This document shows positions 53,844 through 64,000 of a DNA stretch of 64,000 nt, piece after piece. Position 1 is the stretch's first letter. Every line of letters begins with the position of its first letter. A program made the translations under genes and the position numbers. This stretch comes from Istiophorus platypterus (lineage: Eukaryota; Chordata; Actinopteri; Istiophoriformes; Istiophoridae), in NCBI GenBank assembly GCA_016859345.1, contig CM029124.1:20207480-20271479 (forward strand), written 5' to 3'. Under the pieces are notes generated by a model, which was not told where the DNA came from, made no database searches, and saw only the letters and a list, made by a program, of their open reading frames with translations.

Positions 53844-56534
53844 GTGAGTATGTCGGGGAAATGCGCCGACGTTTAATTAAAAATGATGAATTATTTTTTA
53901 CGTCAAATGGAAAGTTAGCTAGCTACCGAACTAAGGTTAGCAACCCGAGCCGTTAAAGCCGGTTTGTTGACCAGTTAGACTGAAATTGTTAGCTTTGTTG
54001 CTACATACGGTGGTAGCTAAAACGGTTTCCTATGGCCGGCGAGCTATATTGAATTTATAACAGCGGGGACTTAAACGTTAACGCAGGACTAAACAAACCA
54101 GCCCAGCTGACACTTCGATCCCTTTAACTTTTCTGGATCATTTGCTGCTGGTATCGTAAGCTAACGCTAGTTTCTCTTCCGTGAGTGGGATTAATTCATG
54201 CCCTCTAGCTAGCGATTGACGATAGCTAATCTCCTCGGCAGTCGGCGAGGAGCGAAGGTAATCGTCTTTTTAGAAGAACTCCTGTAAAAATAAAAATTGT
54301 GAATTACACGCGTCTTTTTCTGTTTTTTAGGGAAAGGTTATTTCAAACCTTGCTTACTAAATGTATTTTCTACATAAAGGTATTGAGCTAAAGTAGCTAT
54401 ACAACCCCCTGAGAAGAACAGGTTTATTGGTTGTATTTCAGCACCGTCGATCGTACCCGCGTCGTGTTTGCAGATCTAAATATACGATTCACTGTAATTC
54501 CCAGAAAGGTGGATTACTTTAAGCCATGAGTTCGCCAACAGCAGTCCCGATCGGGGATGTTACCATCTGCATTTCATTGCAACACAATTGACTTTGTGAT
54601 CCTTTAAATCCCCGAAGGTCACTGTAAACCTCAGTTCTGGTCGGAACGCAGCCCTGTAACAAATCCTACTTTCATGACGGTTTCAGTTCTCAATATGTAT
54701 TGAAATTGTTTTAGAGAGGCGTTGATTCGGCTGTGTGAGAATTTTAGAGGAGGTAGTTTGTGGGGCCTTTGAACTGTATTGCATTATGCACAAAGGTGTT
54801 GCTGTTATTGAGCCTATCCTCACTTCCAAAAATGGGCTGGACAGGATAATAGAAACACCAGTCCCTATGACTCAATTCAGCAGTACTGCAAACTGCAGCA
54901 TGAAAAATGACCATAAAGTTGAAACCCTGCCTTCTCTAGTTTCAACACAAACTGAAAACTATAACCGTCATGAAGTTTTGGACATATAGCAGGACTGTTT
55001 TATTAGATTGTATCATATTTACAAGATTTTCCTAATAAACTGCCACCTGAGTGTATTTATACAAGGTATTTGTTCGTTGTGTAGGTTTAACTGTCACTTG
55101 TGATTTTTGTCCCCAAAGCATGCTGTGCCTTACTGAAAAAAGATACCTAGTATCCCTCAGTGCTAAAGTTTCCCTTGGTCATAATGTCAGGTTAAATCAG
55201 AATATGACCATGGAATTATGAACATGAACACAATTAGCTGAACTAAACTTTGACTGTACATCTGATTTCCTCCGCTGCAGGCTGGTGTCATCCTTGCCAC
55301 TCAGAATGACTGACCCGGCTGTAAAGAGGGTGGTTAGTGACATAATTCGCTCTCCAGAGGACAAACGGGTTTACAGGGGCCTGGAGTTTACCAATGGCCT
55401 GAAGGCCATGCTCATCAGTGACCCGACAACAGACAAATCCTCAGCTGCTTTGGATGTCCACATAGGTAAGGGTCTTTAATCAATATTGTCTTGCTAGGTA
55501 GTTATGTTTTGTTTGTTTTTTTTCTCATGTGGCTTTCGTCCTCACAGGGACCCTTACCAAGCATTTTTTTTAACTTAAATGTGAAGTATGTGGCTATTGA
55601 AATAATGTACTTTGTCGATTGCCATAGTTATATGCATAGAGTAACCTCAATGCTGGCCATACTCTTGTCCTATGCTTAGGAAAAGCAAACTTGATCTATA
55701 TTATTCATTATTCCGATTGCCATGAATAAACACATAAACGTTTTATTGTTGTTTACCTACCTCATTTACAGTTTAAACAGTTGCCAAGCAAAAACTAGAA
55801 ACATTTTGTGACTTACACCTGTAACTCCTCTCTGACTTACAGTAGGTTGCTTTTACTGGAGGAGTAGACAGTGATGATTAAATTCTTAATACTTAACACT
55901 ACCAAGTTTGTGGACAGTGACATTTTACACTTGAACTCTGACTGATAGAAAGGATGGGTTGAAGAGATTGTGAAAGTGAGACAAGATGTTTAGTGTTTTT
56001 TGTATGCCAGGTAAATTGACCATGCCTGTCTGAGTAGGAACATGCACACTTTTAATTACTTGAGTTATATGATTTATAATATGGTTTCAATTTGTTAGAT
56101 AAAATTATTGCTTAAATAACAACAATGTAAATCAATGTGCCATTAGCAATCTGGGATTTTTTTCCACTTTTCTCTTTGTTCTCCACTCTGGCCAACCAAC
56201 TTCACAAACTCTGAAGTGCCTTTTCTGTGAACTGTAATGAGCAGAGAAATACACCTTGATCAGCTGAATTTATGTGGCCATTTTTTTAAATTCACAGGTT
56301 CATTATCGGACCCATCAAATATCTCGGGCCTGGCGCACTTTTGCGAGCACATGCTGTTCTTGGGAACAAAGAAGTATCCTAAGGAGAATGAGTACAGCCA
56401 GTTCCTCAGCGAGCATGCAGGCAGCTCCAATGCCTTTACCAGTGGAGAGCATACCAACTATTACTTCGACGTGTCCCACGAGCACTTGCAAGGAGCACTA
56501 GATAGGTAATTTCCTGATCATTAAAGGGGATGGG

Positions 56535-56567
<33 letters not shown>

Positions 56568-59500
56568 GCTTATTATTATATATTTTACTATTATTATTTA
56601 ACAGTACAGTTGTGTGAACTTTGGTGTCCCTGTATGGCTTGGTTTCTGCAAATGTTTTTAGCAAAACATAATCAGCAATGTCTCAAATGGTCTCTAATAT
56701 TTTATCCACAAAATTTACATACAGACCACCTTTGTTCAATTAATCCAGATGGCATCTTGCCAAAGTAGTTGTTTGGTTATCAGTATACAGTTCTTCCAAG
56801 GGGGGTCCAGATGTTAATCCAAGAGAGCTGCCAGGTCATTGCCTGTCCATCTTTGGTTACCAGACCTAGTTTCATTATGCTCTATTTTGTAACCATCAGC
56901 ATAGTTCTTACCCCCCTCAAGCCAGGCATAGGGTGAGACTAATGTCCTCAGCCTTGCAGGGGGCTCTACTCACGTGTCAGCTGTGGTGGTTTGGGGAGTA
57001 CAGTCAGGCAGTGTTAGAATTTAACCTATAGGGATAGGATTACCTACTTATAAATGAATGATAGTCTAGCAAACACCTGTTTCTCTGGCACAGGCTAATT
57101 GTTCCCCTGCGCCAGTGAATTGTGAAAGCCATCTGGACTTTAGTGCTGGGAAAGGACAGTGCAGAGTGTGCTGAAATATTGATGATGTTGCCTCTTTGAA
57201 AATAGAAGAGCATTGTGTCTGAAAGGATCAAATGTGTCAGTAGATGGCCCTATTATTTTAACCATACCCTTATTATAATAATGAATGACTGTATTTATAT
57301 CACATAATTTAGGCAGTTAATACATTTGAAAGAGCACGATTTTTTTTTTTCATGGTGGGCTGAAGAGGGTGTATTTTACTAAGAATTCACAACAGCAACC
57401 ACCTCTATAGTATAATCAGGGTAATTGTGTGTTGTTTTAAACAAACTGATTTTTTGATTTAAACGATCTGTTATGACGGAGTAAAAAATTTTGTCAGATT
57501 CAAGAGGGAGTTTAGACATGACTTGGTTCAATATGCCATCTCCTACATAAATCTTCATATCTGCAGCAATAACTGTCCTGGGGCGTGGCTATAAAACATT
57601 AAAATTTTGTGTGCTCATATCAATTTCTCATTTGCAGGGCAGTTGCACACACTTCATACTCAAGCAATTTGTTTTTCCCCTACTGATTCATGTCCTTCTC
57701 TGTTTCTTCAAATGGTTCTATTGTACACACAAACAACCTTTATTTAACCCTGAACAGCATTAGGCTACTGCTCCAAGTTCAAACCTTAAAATGATGAAAA
57801 TTAAAAAAGCCTTAAGCACAATTATTTTACATCAAAATGGTGATTATACATACTGAACTATATTGTTTAATGTTAAATTAGATGCTATTTTACCATCTCT
57901 GTAGGTTTGCCCAGTTCTTCTTGTGCCCACTTTTTGATGAGAGCTGTAAGGATCGTGAGGTGAATGCCGTGGACTCAGAGCATGAGAAGAACCTTATGAA
58001 TGATGCCTGGAGGCTGTTTCAGTTGGAGAAGGCCACTGGCAACCCTAATCATCCTTTCAGTAAATTTGGAACAGGTAGAAAATCTTAAATTGAATTATAA
58101 AGCACAAGGACATGACTTTATAAAGCAATAGGGGCAAAGATATTCCTATCTGTGCCATTTTCATAGAACTTTTTATGCCTCTTAGCAATAGCTATTCAGA
58201 TTCTCTCAGATGATACTTAACTGTTGCCGGAAAGTCTCTCAGAGAAAGAGGGGAGCTTACTCTATGTTACTCTATGTCCAACAGCCAGATTAGAGTGCTG
58301 TAAACTTGAAATTGCTCCAAGCTCAAAATAGCCACCTGATGGCAGTCTTGAATTGTATAATCTTTATTCCAATTAAGGATAGAAGAGGATGTTAAGTCTA
58401 TCATGCATAGGCCATCTATACTCAGGCATCATAAAGTCTGATCATAGAAAAGTAAAACAGCCTTTTAAGTTCTTTGATTGAAACTGACAAGGTTTCTTAA
58501 TTATTACTCCTGAGAAGATTGATATTTGCAGTTGGACAATGAAGATGAACCTAAAATATTTTATCCTTTTTTAATTTTTAAACTGGCAAATGATATGTAT
58601 GATATGTACCCATTGGTCTTATTTATTTCTCTTACAGGTAACAAATTGACCCTTGAGACCAGACCATCCAAAGATGGGATTGACATCCGTCAGGAGCTTC
58701 TGAAATTTCACTCTACATATTACTCCTCTAACCTCATGGGACTGTGTGTGTTAGGGAGGGGTAAGAATTCAACTTTCACATATGTAATGTTAAAATGTTG
58801 CAAAATCCTCAGGTGGCATTAACAGCACATAAAACAACTGAGGAACAAACTGCAATTCACACATGACCTGGTGTGCATGGCCTGAACCATAGTATTTTAG
58901 GTTTTATTTGCAGTTTTCTTTTTTATGCAGCAATACAACATATCACTTGCAAATCAATTGTGATAGTTTACCATGGTTACATTACCAAAAACAAATGAGG
59001 TGATATATTTATTTTTTAAAACTCTCTCTTTCCACAAGCCTTTCCCTACTTTTACCCTTTGAGTTTCTCAAAGGGTAAAAGAAGAGAAACTCTGAAAACC
59101 TCTGCTTCCTCTGTGGTAGAAGTGCAGCACCTTCTTCCTGTTTTGCCATCTGCAACAGACTTAGAGTTTTAGGACAGTATAAAATATTTCCCAATAAGCT
59201 CAACCTTATATTACACAGCCTGAAATAAAAGCTGATGGCTAAAATGTTTCTCAAAGATTGTCTTATAATGAAGTTATGATATAATGATATTATGATACCA
59301 CACATAGGTCTAATCACTAATGAACTTTTTTTGACTTATTGGTAAAATAACTCATCATCATCATCATCAAGATAATAATGTGAGTGAAACAGCTGTGAGA
59401 ATCCTCTGAAATGTTTATAATAGTGAACATGTTTAGTTGGTTTTATGTTTTAGTAGTAAAAGATCCTCCTTTTGATATGAGGTCAAACCAGTTTAGTACT

Positions 59501-62500
59501 TAATCTAAGATAAACAATAAATGAGTTCAAACATTTTCTTTTCTTCTTCGTAACCTACAGAATCATTAGATGAGTTGACCTCTATGGTGGTTAAGCTGTT
59601 CGGAGAAGTGGAGAACAAGAACGTGCCTGTCCCAGAATTCCCCGAGCACCCCTTCCAGGAAGAGCACCTAAGAGTGAGCTGCTTACTTATCTCCCAATAT
59701 TTTTTTTACATATTTTACCTTTTTATATTAGAGTGGTAATCCAAAGCCATAGCCAGTATTTAATGAGATATTATTAATCAGACATTTTCAGTTCTGTAGG
59801 AATTGTTTGCATTATCTAGTACCACAATAAACTCCTTTGTTATCAGTTAATTACTTTTTTAATGTTTTTTTTTTTTTTATTTTAATAAATTTTCCTAAGC
59901 AACTGAATTTTAATATTCATTTTGTTCTATCACAGCAATTCTACAAAGTGGTGCCTATCAAGGATATCCGGAACCTGTATGTGACTTTCCCCATCCCAGA
60001 CCTACAGAAGTATTACAAATCTAATCCAGGACATTATCTGGGACATCTGATTGGCCATGAAGGGCCTGGAAGTTTATTATCTGAGCTCAAATCTAAAGGT
60101 GGGACATAAAATAGAGCTAAAAGATCATGTTTGGAGCATTTAGTGACTATCATGGGTTGTAATGATGTAGACTTCATTTAAAATAAAGCATATATTAAAG
60201 AATAACAACAAAATTGAGAATATGGACAAAACATTCAACCCAAAGGTGTAGCCATTACCCATGAGAGCAGGCTTTCCCTAATTCAGAATTATTTCCAGTA
60301 TTCAGAGTACTAACTTTTGAAGAGGTTCTGTTTTTTTCATCATAAAATGGAGAAAGGAAAAAAAAAGTTACTCACCACTGAATGAAAATGAAAAATAATT
60401 CTTATCATTATCAAAATTATTTTTTAGGTTGGGTGAACACACTTGTTGGAGGACAAAAAGAAGGTGCCAGAGGATTCATGTTCTTTATCATCAATGTGGA
60501 TTTGACTGAGGAGGGCCTCTGTGAGTAGTACATGTTGTTCATTCAGTCTTAGAAAATGTTTTTTGCAAGTTGTAGGACTATTTGTGAATATGATCATTGT
60601 ATATATGAGGGTAAATGACATACATTGAGGCGTGATTTGTATATCAACGCAGTGCACGTTGAGGACATCATCTTCCACATGTTCCAATACATTCAGAAAC
60701 TTCGTACTGAGGGCCCTCAGGAGTGGGTGTTTGAGGAGTGCAAGGTAATCAATGTTGTGTATTCAGCAACAACATTTCAGACTGAGGGGCAAGACAAACT
60801 TGACCTACTTATTTAATGTTAGTGGATAAAACTAATAGAGCAGCAGATGCTGATGGATTCAAACCTGTTAGTTATATTCCTCTCAGATGTGTAAAAAAAT
60901 GTATCATTCTGTGCAGTTCCCCTGTCTAGAGTCTGGGTCTTAATTCAAATTGTGTGTCACAGTTGTATGTTTTGTGACTTCACCTGTGACAGCCTCCATC
61001 TTTCTCTCTCTCTGTCTCCCTGTAGGATTTAAACAAAGTGGCCTTCAGGTTCAAAGACAAGGAGCGACCCCGTGGCTATACTTCCAAAGTAGCTGGTTTA
61101 CTTCATGTAGGTCCTCTCTCTGTTGTTTCCATGAAAAGGTTGTTTCCATGAAGACACAGTGCAGCTCATGGCGTCGATACCTGCTGTCATCAACCTGTTG
61201 CTTCTGTTGAGAGAATGGAGATTTTAAAGTGACACATTGAGAATTATGCTAGGCTATTATTTTTCATTTGTTATTTTTCATTGTTGCAGGATGTCCTGTG
61301 ACTTAAGAACCTAATGGTCATAGCTGCACAAATAAGGAGTTGCTTCCACTGGGTTTGGCAGAAAAGATTTTTGTTTTTGTTCTTTTTTGTTTTTCCCCTA
61401 AACTGCAAAAGTGGCAGAAAGTTCATACATACATACATACACAAACATATTGACATGTAGTAATCATTACTCTCTTTAACAGTTTGCTGGCCTCTTTTAA
61501 TTTCTTGAATGATGAATTTGATATCTATGCAGTCTAAAGTTGGGGTTTTTTCAAATAACGAAAAATTTTTCATTGTCAGTCTCCTCCAGTGGCAGTTGAC
61601 ATAGAATAAATCAGTCTAATATTTTAAGAAACTGTTAATCCCCAGACCTCCGTCAGCACACTTTCTGCTGTGTGTTTCAGTACTATCCTCTTGAAGAGGT
61701 TCTCGCAGCAGAGTACCTTTTGGAGGACTTCAGACCAGATCTGATCGAGATGGTGCTGGATAAGCTGAGACCAGAACATGTCAGGTCAGTGTGAGATCAT
61801 TTGTCCCTGGTAAGGTACAGAAAAACCTGAGGCACTCTTTGTTTATTCCTGTTCCTGATATATACAGAAATGTGGACATGGTTAATATCACAGCAGAATC
61901 CCACCATCGGAATAAATGTGATATAATCTATTTATTTACTTAGTGTTTTTTTTGTTGTTTTTTGTTTCATTTTTTTGTTGTATTTGAACACACAAGTTAA
62001 AGTCGTTAGTTTCCCACAGTAACATTAGAATAATGTCAATGTAACATACCACTAGTGCAGCTTCAAACAGTAACCGAAGTGTTCAATAAGTGATCAGTGT
62101 GAATTATTAGAAATAATATGTGTATAGTTCACAGAAAATAACTTGTTGAAATTTCACTGTTAGTGTTACTTATGAATGAATAGTTGCATTGCCAGCTTTT
62201 ACACACGTAATAATGTGTGAATCTTGCCCCACACAAAATGAATGCCTCAGGAAGTTTGCAGTGTCTTGTAAGTCTACTGTTAGTCTCCTTTGATATTTGG
62301 ATAAAATGGCCCTTCAGTTTCTTGTCTTGAAAGGAAGACAGCTGGACACAGCTCTACACATAGAATTATCCCAGAAGCCTCAAAAAAGGGCTAGTTTGTT
62401 ATATCATAGGATGGATGTGTGCTCAGTAATACATTATCAAGTCTTGTGTTCTGAATTGGAAATGCTGGTATTATTGAAAGATTTTAAATGAACAGGTTGG

Positions 62501-63932
62501 CCAGTAGGAAATATTTTTTACTGACTTGTTGAACTTATTTAAAAATATTGGCCCGTCAAGTTTTAATTGAGCTGAACAAAATTGATAAATTTAAAAACGG
62601 TAACTGTGTTTTGCTAAGTCAATTGACAAGACAATCTGCAACAGCTGTGATAATTGATATTTTTAGCAAAAAATGCCAAAAAATTTCAGGTTCTTGCTTC
62701 TCAAATGTGGCTAGTGTGTTATTTGTTTGTTTGTTTGTTTTTAATTTTTTAATTAAGACATTTTTTTAGTCTTCCATTATTTTAAATTGAGTTTCCCTAG
62801 GTTTCAAACTGCTGATTGGACAAAATAAACAATTTAATGTGTATTGACCTGGGCTGTAGGAAATGTGATGATTTTTGTTTTTTTGTTTCTTCAAATAATT
62901 GGCAAGTTAATAGTTTATAAAAATGGTTATTTGCAACCATATAACTCTTTTTTTTTTTTTTGGACCTACATTTTGTGTTTTGTCAAGATGCTGAATGGTT
63001 TAATTTTTTTTTTTTTAATGACCCTTTTAAAACACTTATCTGTTTGCCTATTTGACTTGATTTTCAATTAATAACCTCCACTGTGACAAGAAATCAGAAA
63101 ATAGAAGAGAGGATGAGCATCTTTACTACTGTAGCCGAGCTTTGAGTCTTGTGTAAAAATCTTGCCTGGTGTAGCTTTAATACTAAAATATTTTATGGGA
63201 TGCTACTGTTGTGTCAAGCAAATGGCAGATGTGTGGCTAGATTATTCCTTAATGTTTACCAGAGAGGAGCACTGTTGGGGTGACCATGACAGTTTGCATG
63301 CCTGTCTCGTCTTTACTGAATCGGCTATTTAACCTTGGGGTTTCACCAGCGCTACTTTGAATTCATAAGTGTTCCCTCATGTTTCAGTTTTATTCAAGTA
63401 GCTATAAGTGAAGGTAGACAGAGGTAGGTTCCATCATTAGAGTGCTAAAAACACTAATCACACTTGTTGATAATACCCCCTTTTTTATTGAGTCCATGTA
63501 GTGTGTTGTTTAACAGTTGGTGATCTACTGATACAATTCTGGGATTAAACAAATGTTTATAGGTAGCAGTGATACACACATTCCAAATGCAGCACACTGA
63601 GGGCTAAAGCTTGGTCGGCGTATAGGAATTCTAAACATAGCTCATCAGTTAGAGGCAAAAATCATGTCAGTGGATCTCCACTACCTCAGAGATGATGCAA
63701 ATAGAATACTAAACCAAAAGTATTCCTTTTCTTCCTCATACTGTGGAAGACAGACAGTATCTGATAAGCTCTGACAGATAGATTTTACATCAGTATAATG
63801 ATACCTGGTTCCCTGTCTTCATTTTCCAGAGTTGCAGTAGTGTCAAAGTCATTTGAAGGGCAAACAAACAAGACTGAAGAATGGTATGGCACGCAGTACA
63901 AACAGGAGGCCATCTCTGAAGAAACTATTGAG
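53758..63932 (+). CDS. ide: Insulin-degrading enzyme, first 12 coding exons (5' part, about 507 aa)
   Basis: Exons 53758-53843, 55281-55465, 56298-56505, 57905-58074, 58638-58760, 59561-59673, 59936-60098, 60428-60520, 60653-60744, 61026-61106, 61681-61784, 63830-63932; the gene runs off the right edge. IDE is an M16A zinc metallopeptidase that degrades insulin, amyloid-beta and other short peptides inside a closed chamber. Seen: inverted zinc motif HFCEH (His104, Glu107, His108, from an ungapped match to human 108-112) and the third ligand Glu185 in [10 protein letters not shown]; then nearly unbroken identity to human IDE through [20 protein letters not shown] and [12 protein letters not shown]. 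Exon 1 supplies a basic, acid-poor N-terminus ([20 protein letters not shown]), fitting the mitochondrial leader of the long human form. A second in-frame Met38 ([10 protein letters not shown]) matches human Met42, the cytosolic start. The first ATG was chosen because exon 1 splices in frame. All borders are GT-AG. Confidence 0.97.
53844..55280 (+). other. ide: ide intron 1
   Basis: About 1.4 kb; the first 400 bases remain CpG-containing and carry several GCTAGC/TAGCTA words. A plus-strand frame of 84 codons at 54735-54989 has no support. Confidence 0.6.
55281..55465 (+). CDS. ide: ide exon 2
   Basis: Acceptor CCGCTGCAG, donor GTAAGG. Contains the second start Met38 and KSPEDKR-type sequence ([20 protein letters not shown]), then [18 protein letters not shown]. 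Confidence 0.96.
55466..56297 (+). other. ide: ide intron 2
   Basis: No recognised element. Confidence 0.6.
56298..56505 (+). CDS. ide: ide exon 3 (zinc motif)
   Basis: Acceptor TTCACAG, donor GTAATT. Holds HFCEH at about 56338-56352, with the two zinc His and the catalytic Glu, and [20 protein letters not shown]. Confidence 0.98.
56506..57904 (+). other. ide: ide intron 3
   Basis: Carries an (ATT)n run at 56537-56567; nothing else recognised. Confidence 0.6.
56537..56567. repeat. (ATT)n trinucleotide repeat
   Basis: About ten ATT units, then a second imperfect stretch to about 56600. Confidence 0.9.
57905..58074 (+). CDS. ide: ide exon 4 (third zinc ligand)
   Basis: Acceptor TCTGTAG, donor [26 protein letters not shown] and [20 protein letters not shown]; the Glu of SEHEKN is the third zinc ligand. 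Confidence 0.98.
58638..58760 (+). CDS. ide: ide exon 5
   Basis: Acceptor CTTACAG, donor [26 protein letters not shown] through LMGLCVLGR. Confidence 0.97.
58761..59560 (+). other. ide: ide intron 5 with hairpin
   Basis: Includes the perfect 15-bp hairpin at 59049-59081 and a short (CAT)n run near 59353-59368. Confidence 0.6.
59049..59081. repeat. 15-bp perfect inverted repeat, 3-nt loop
   Basis: CTTTTACCCTTTGAG (59049-59063), loop TTT, CTCAAAGGGTAAAAG (59067-59081). Confidence 0.9.
59561..59673 (+). CDS. ide: ide exon 6
   Basis: Acceptor ACCTACAG, donor [26 protein letters not shown] then [18 protein letters not shown]. Confidence 0.97.
59936..60098 (+). CDS. ide: ide exon 7
   Basis: Acceptor ATCACAG, donor [26 protein letters not shown] and [20 protein letters not shown]. 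Confidence 0.97.
60428..60520 (+). CDS. ide: ide exon 8 (exosite region)
   Basis: Acceptor TTTTTAG, donor [26 protein letters not shown] and [11 protein letters not shown]. In human IDE the [10 protein letters not shown] segment forms part of the exosite that holds the substrate N-terminus. Confidence 0.97.
60653..60744 (+). CDS. ide: ide exon 9
   Basis: Acceptor CAACGCAG, donor [36 protein letters not shown]. Confidence 0.97.
61026..61106 (+). CDS. ide: ide exon 10
   Basis: Acceptor CCCTGTAG, donor [33 protein letters not shown]. Confidence 0.97.
61681..61784 (+). CDS. ide: ide exon 11
   Basis: Acceptor GTTTCAG, donor [40 protein letters not shown]. Confidence 0.97.
61785..63829 (+). other. 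ide: ide intron 11
   Basis: About 2 kb of AT-rich DNA with poly(T) runs; no recognised repeat family or nested gene. Confidence 0.6.
63830..63932 (+). CDS. ide: ide exon 12, last in window
   Basis: Acceptor TTTTCCAG, donor [40 protein letters not shown]. The gene continues to the right of the window. Confidence 0.96.
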
Positions 63933-64000
63933 GTGAATCACTGCAGTCCTAGGACTCTAACCAAATTAGACACAATACTGGGAGTCTGGTTTTCTGCTTT

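Noticed and set aside
53723..53956. 77-codon frame over ide exon 1
   Set aside because: It begins at a non-ATG codon, ignores the strong donor at 53844 and does not join in frame to exon 2. The frame from 53758 does.
58332..58346. Second CTCF-like word (CCACCTGATGGC) in ide intron 4
   Set aside because: One mismatch at a core position and no supporting context; expected by chance in 64 kb.

Overview
This window is vertebrate nuclear DNA, most likely from a percomorph teleost fish. The protein-coding parts are split into short exons with GT-AG introns, and the four genes are close relatives of human proteins. The rest is AT-rich, full of CA/TG microsatellites, and carries several dispersed repeats that I recall as common in spiny-rayed fish. 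There are no bacterial operons, CRISPR arrays or phage genes.

Layout, left to right. (1) 488-3462, plus strand: the last three coding exons of a cytosolic phospholipase A2 of the PLA2G4C (gamma) type; the 5' part lies outside the window. (2) About 3.9-30.9 kb: a 27 kb stretch with no convincing gene, holding repeats, microsatellites, a perfect hairpin, two exon-like islands of unknown nature and blocks that look like candidate enhancers. (3) 31164-37063, plus strand: complete four-exon opn3 (encephalopsin, 387 aa). (4) 39094-51981, minus strand: complete fifteen-exon kmo (kynurenine 3-monooxygenase, 470 aa), tail-to-tail with opn3. One kmo intron carries a broken Tc1-like transposon. (5) About 52.0-53.7 kb: the interval between kmo and ide, with a perfect CTCF core match, a long AAT repeat and a CpG-rich promoter. 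(6) 53758-63932 and beyond, plus strand: the first twelve coding exons (about 507 aa) of ide (insulin-degrading enzyme), including the zinc site.

The genes do not form a pathway: lipid hydrolysis, non-visual photoreception, tryptophan catabolism at the mitochondrial outer membrane, and peptide degradation. The opn3-kmo tail-to-tail arrangement is the one also found in human 1q43, so it is ancestral linkage. kmo and ide are head-to-head here, but IDE is on another chromosome in human.

I found no clearly new biological system. The points most worth a second look are the overlapping upstream ORFs at opn3 and ide, a CA-repeat just inside a kmo splice donor, the CTCF match between kmo and ide, the paired octamer sites in the desert, and the clusters of inverted repeat copies. 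Exon borders were set by reading frame, splice consensus and remembered homologous proteins; no alignment or transcript data were available.
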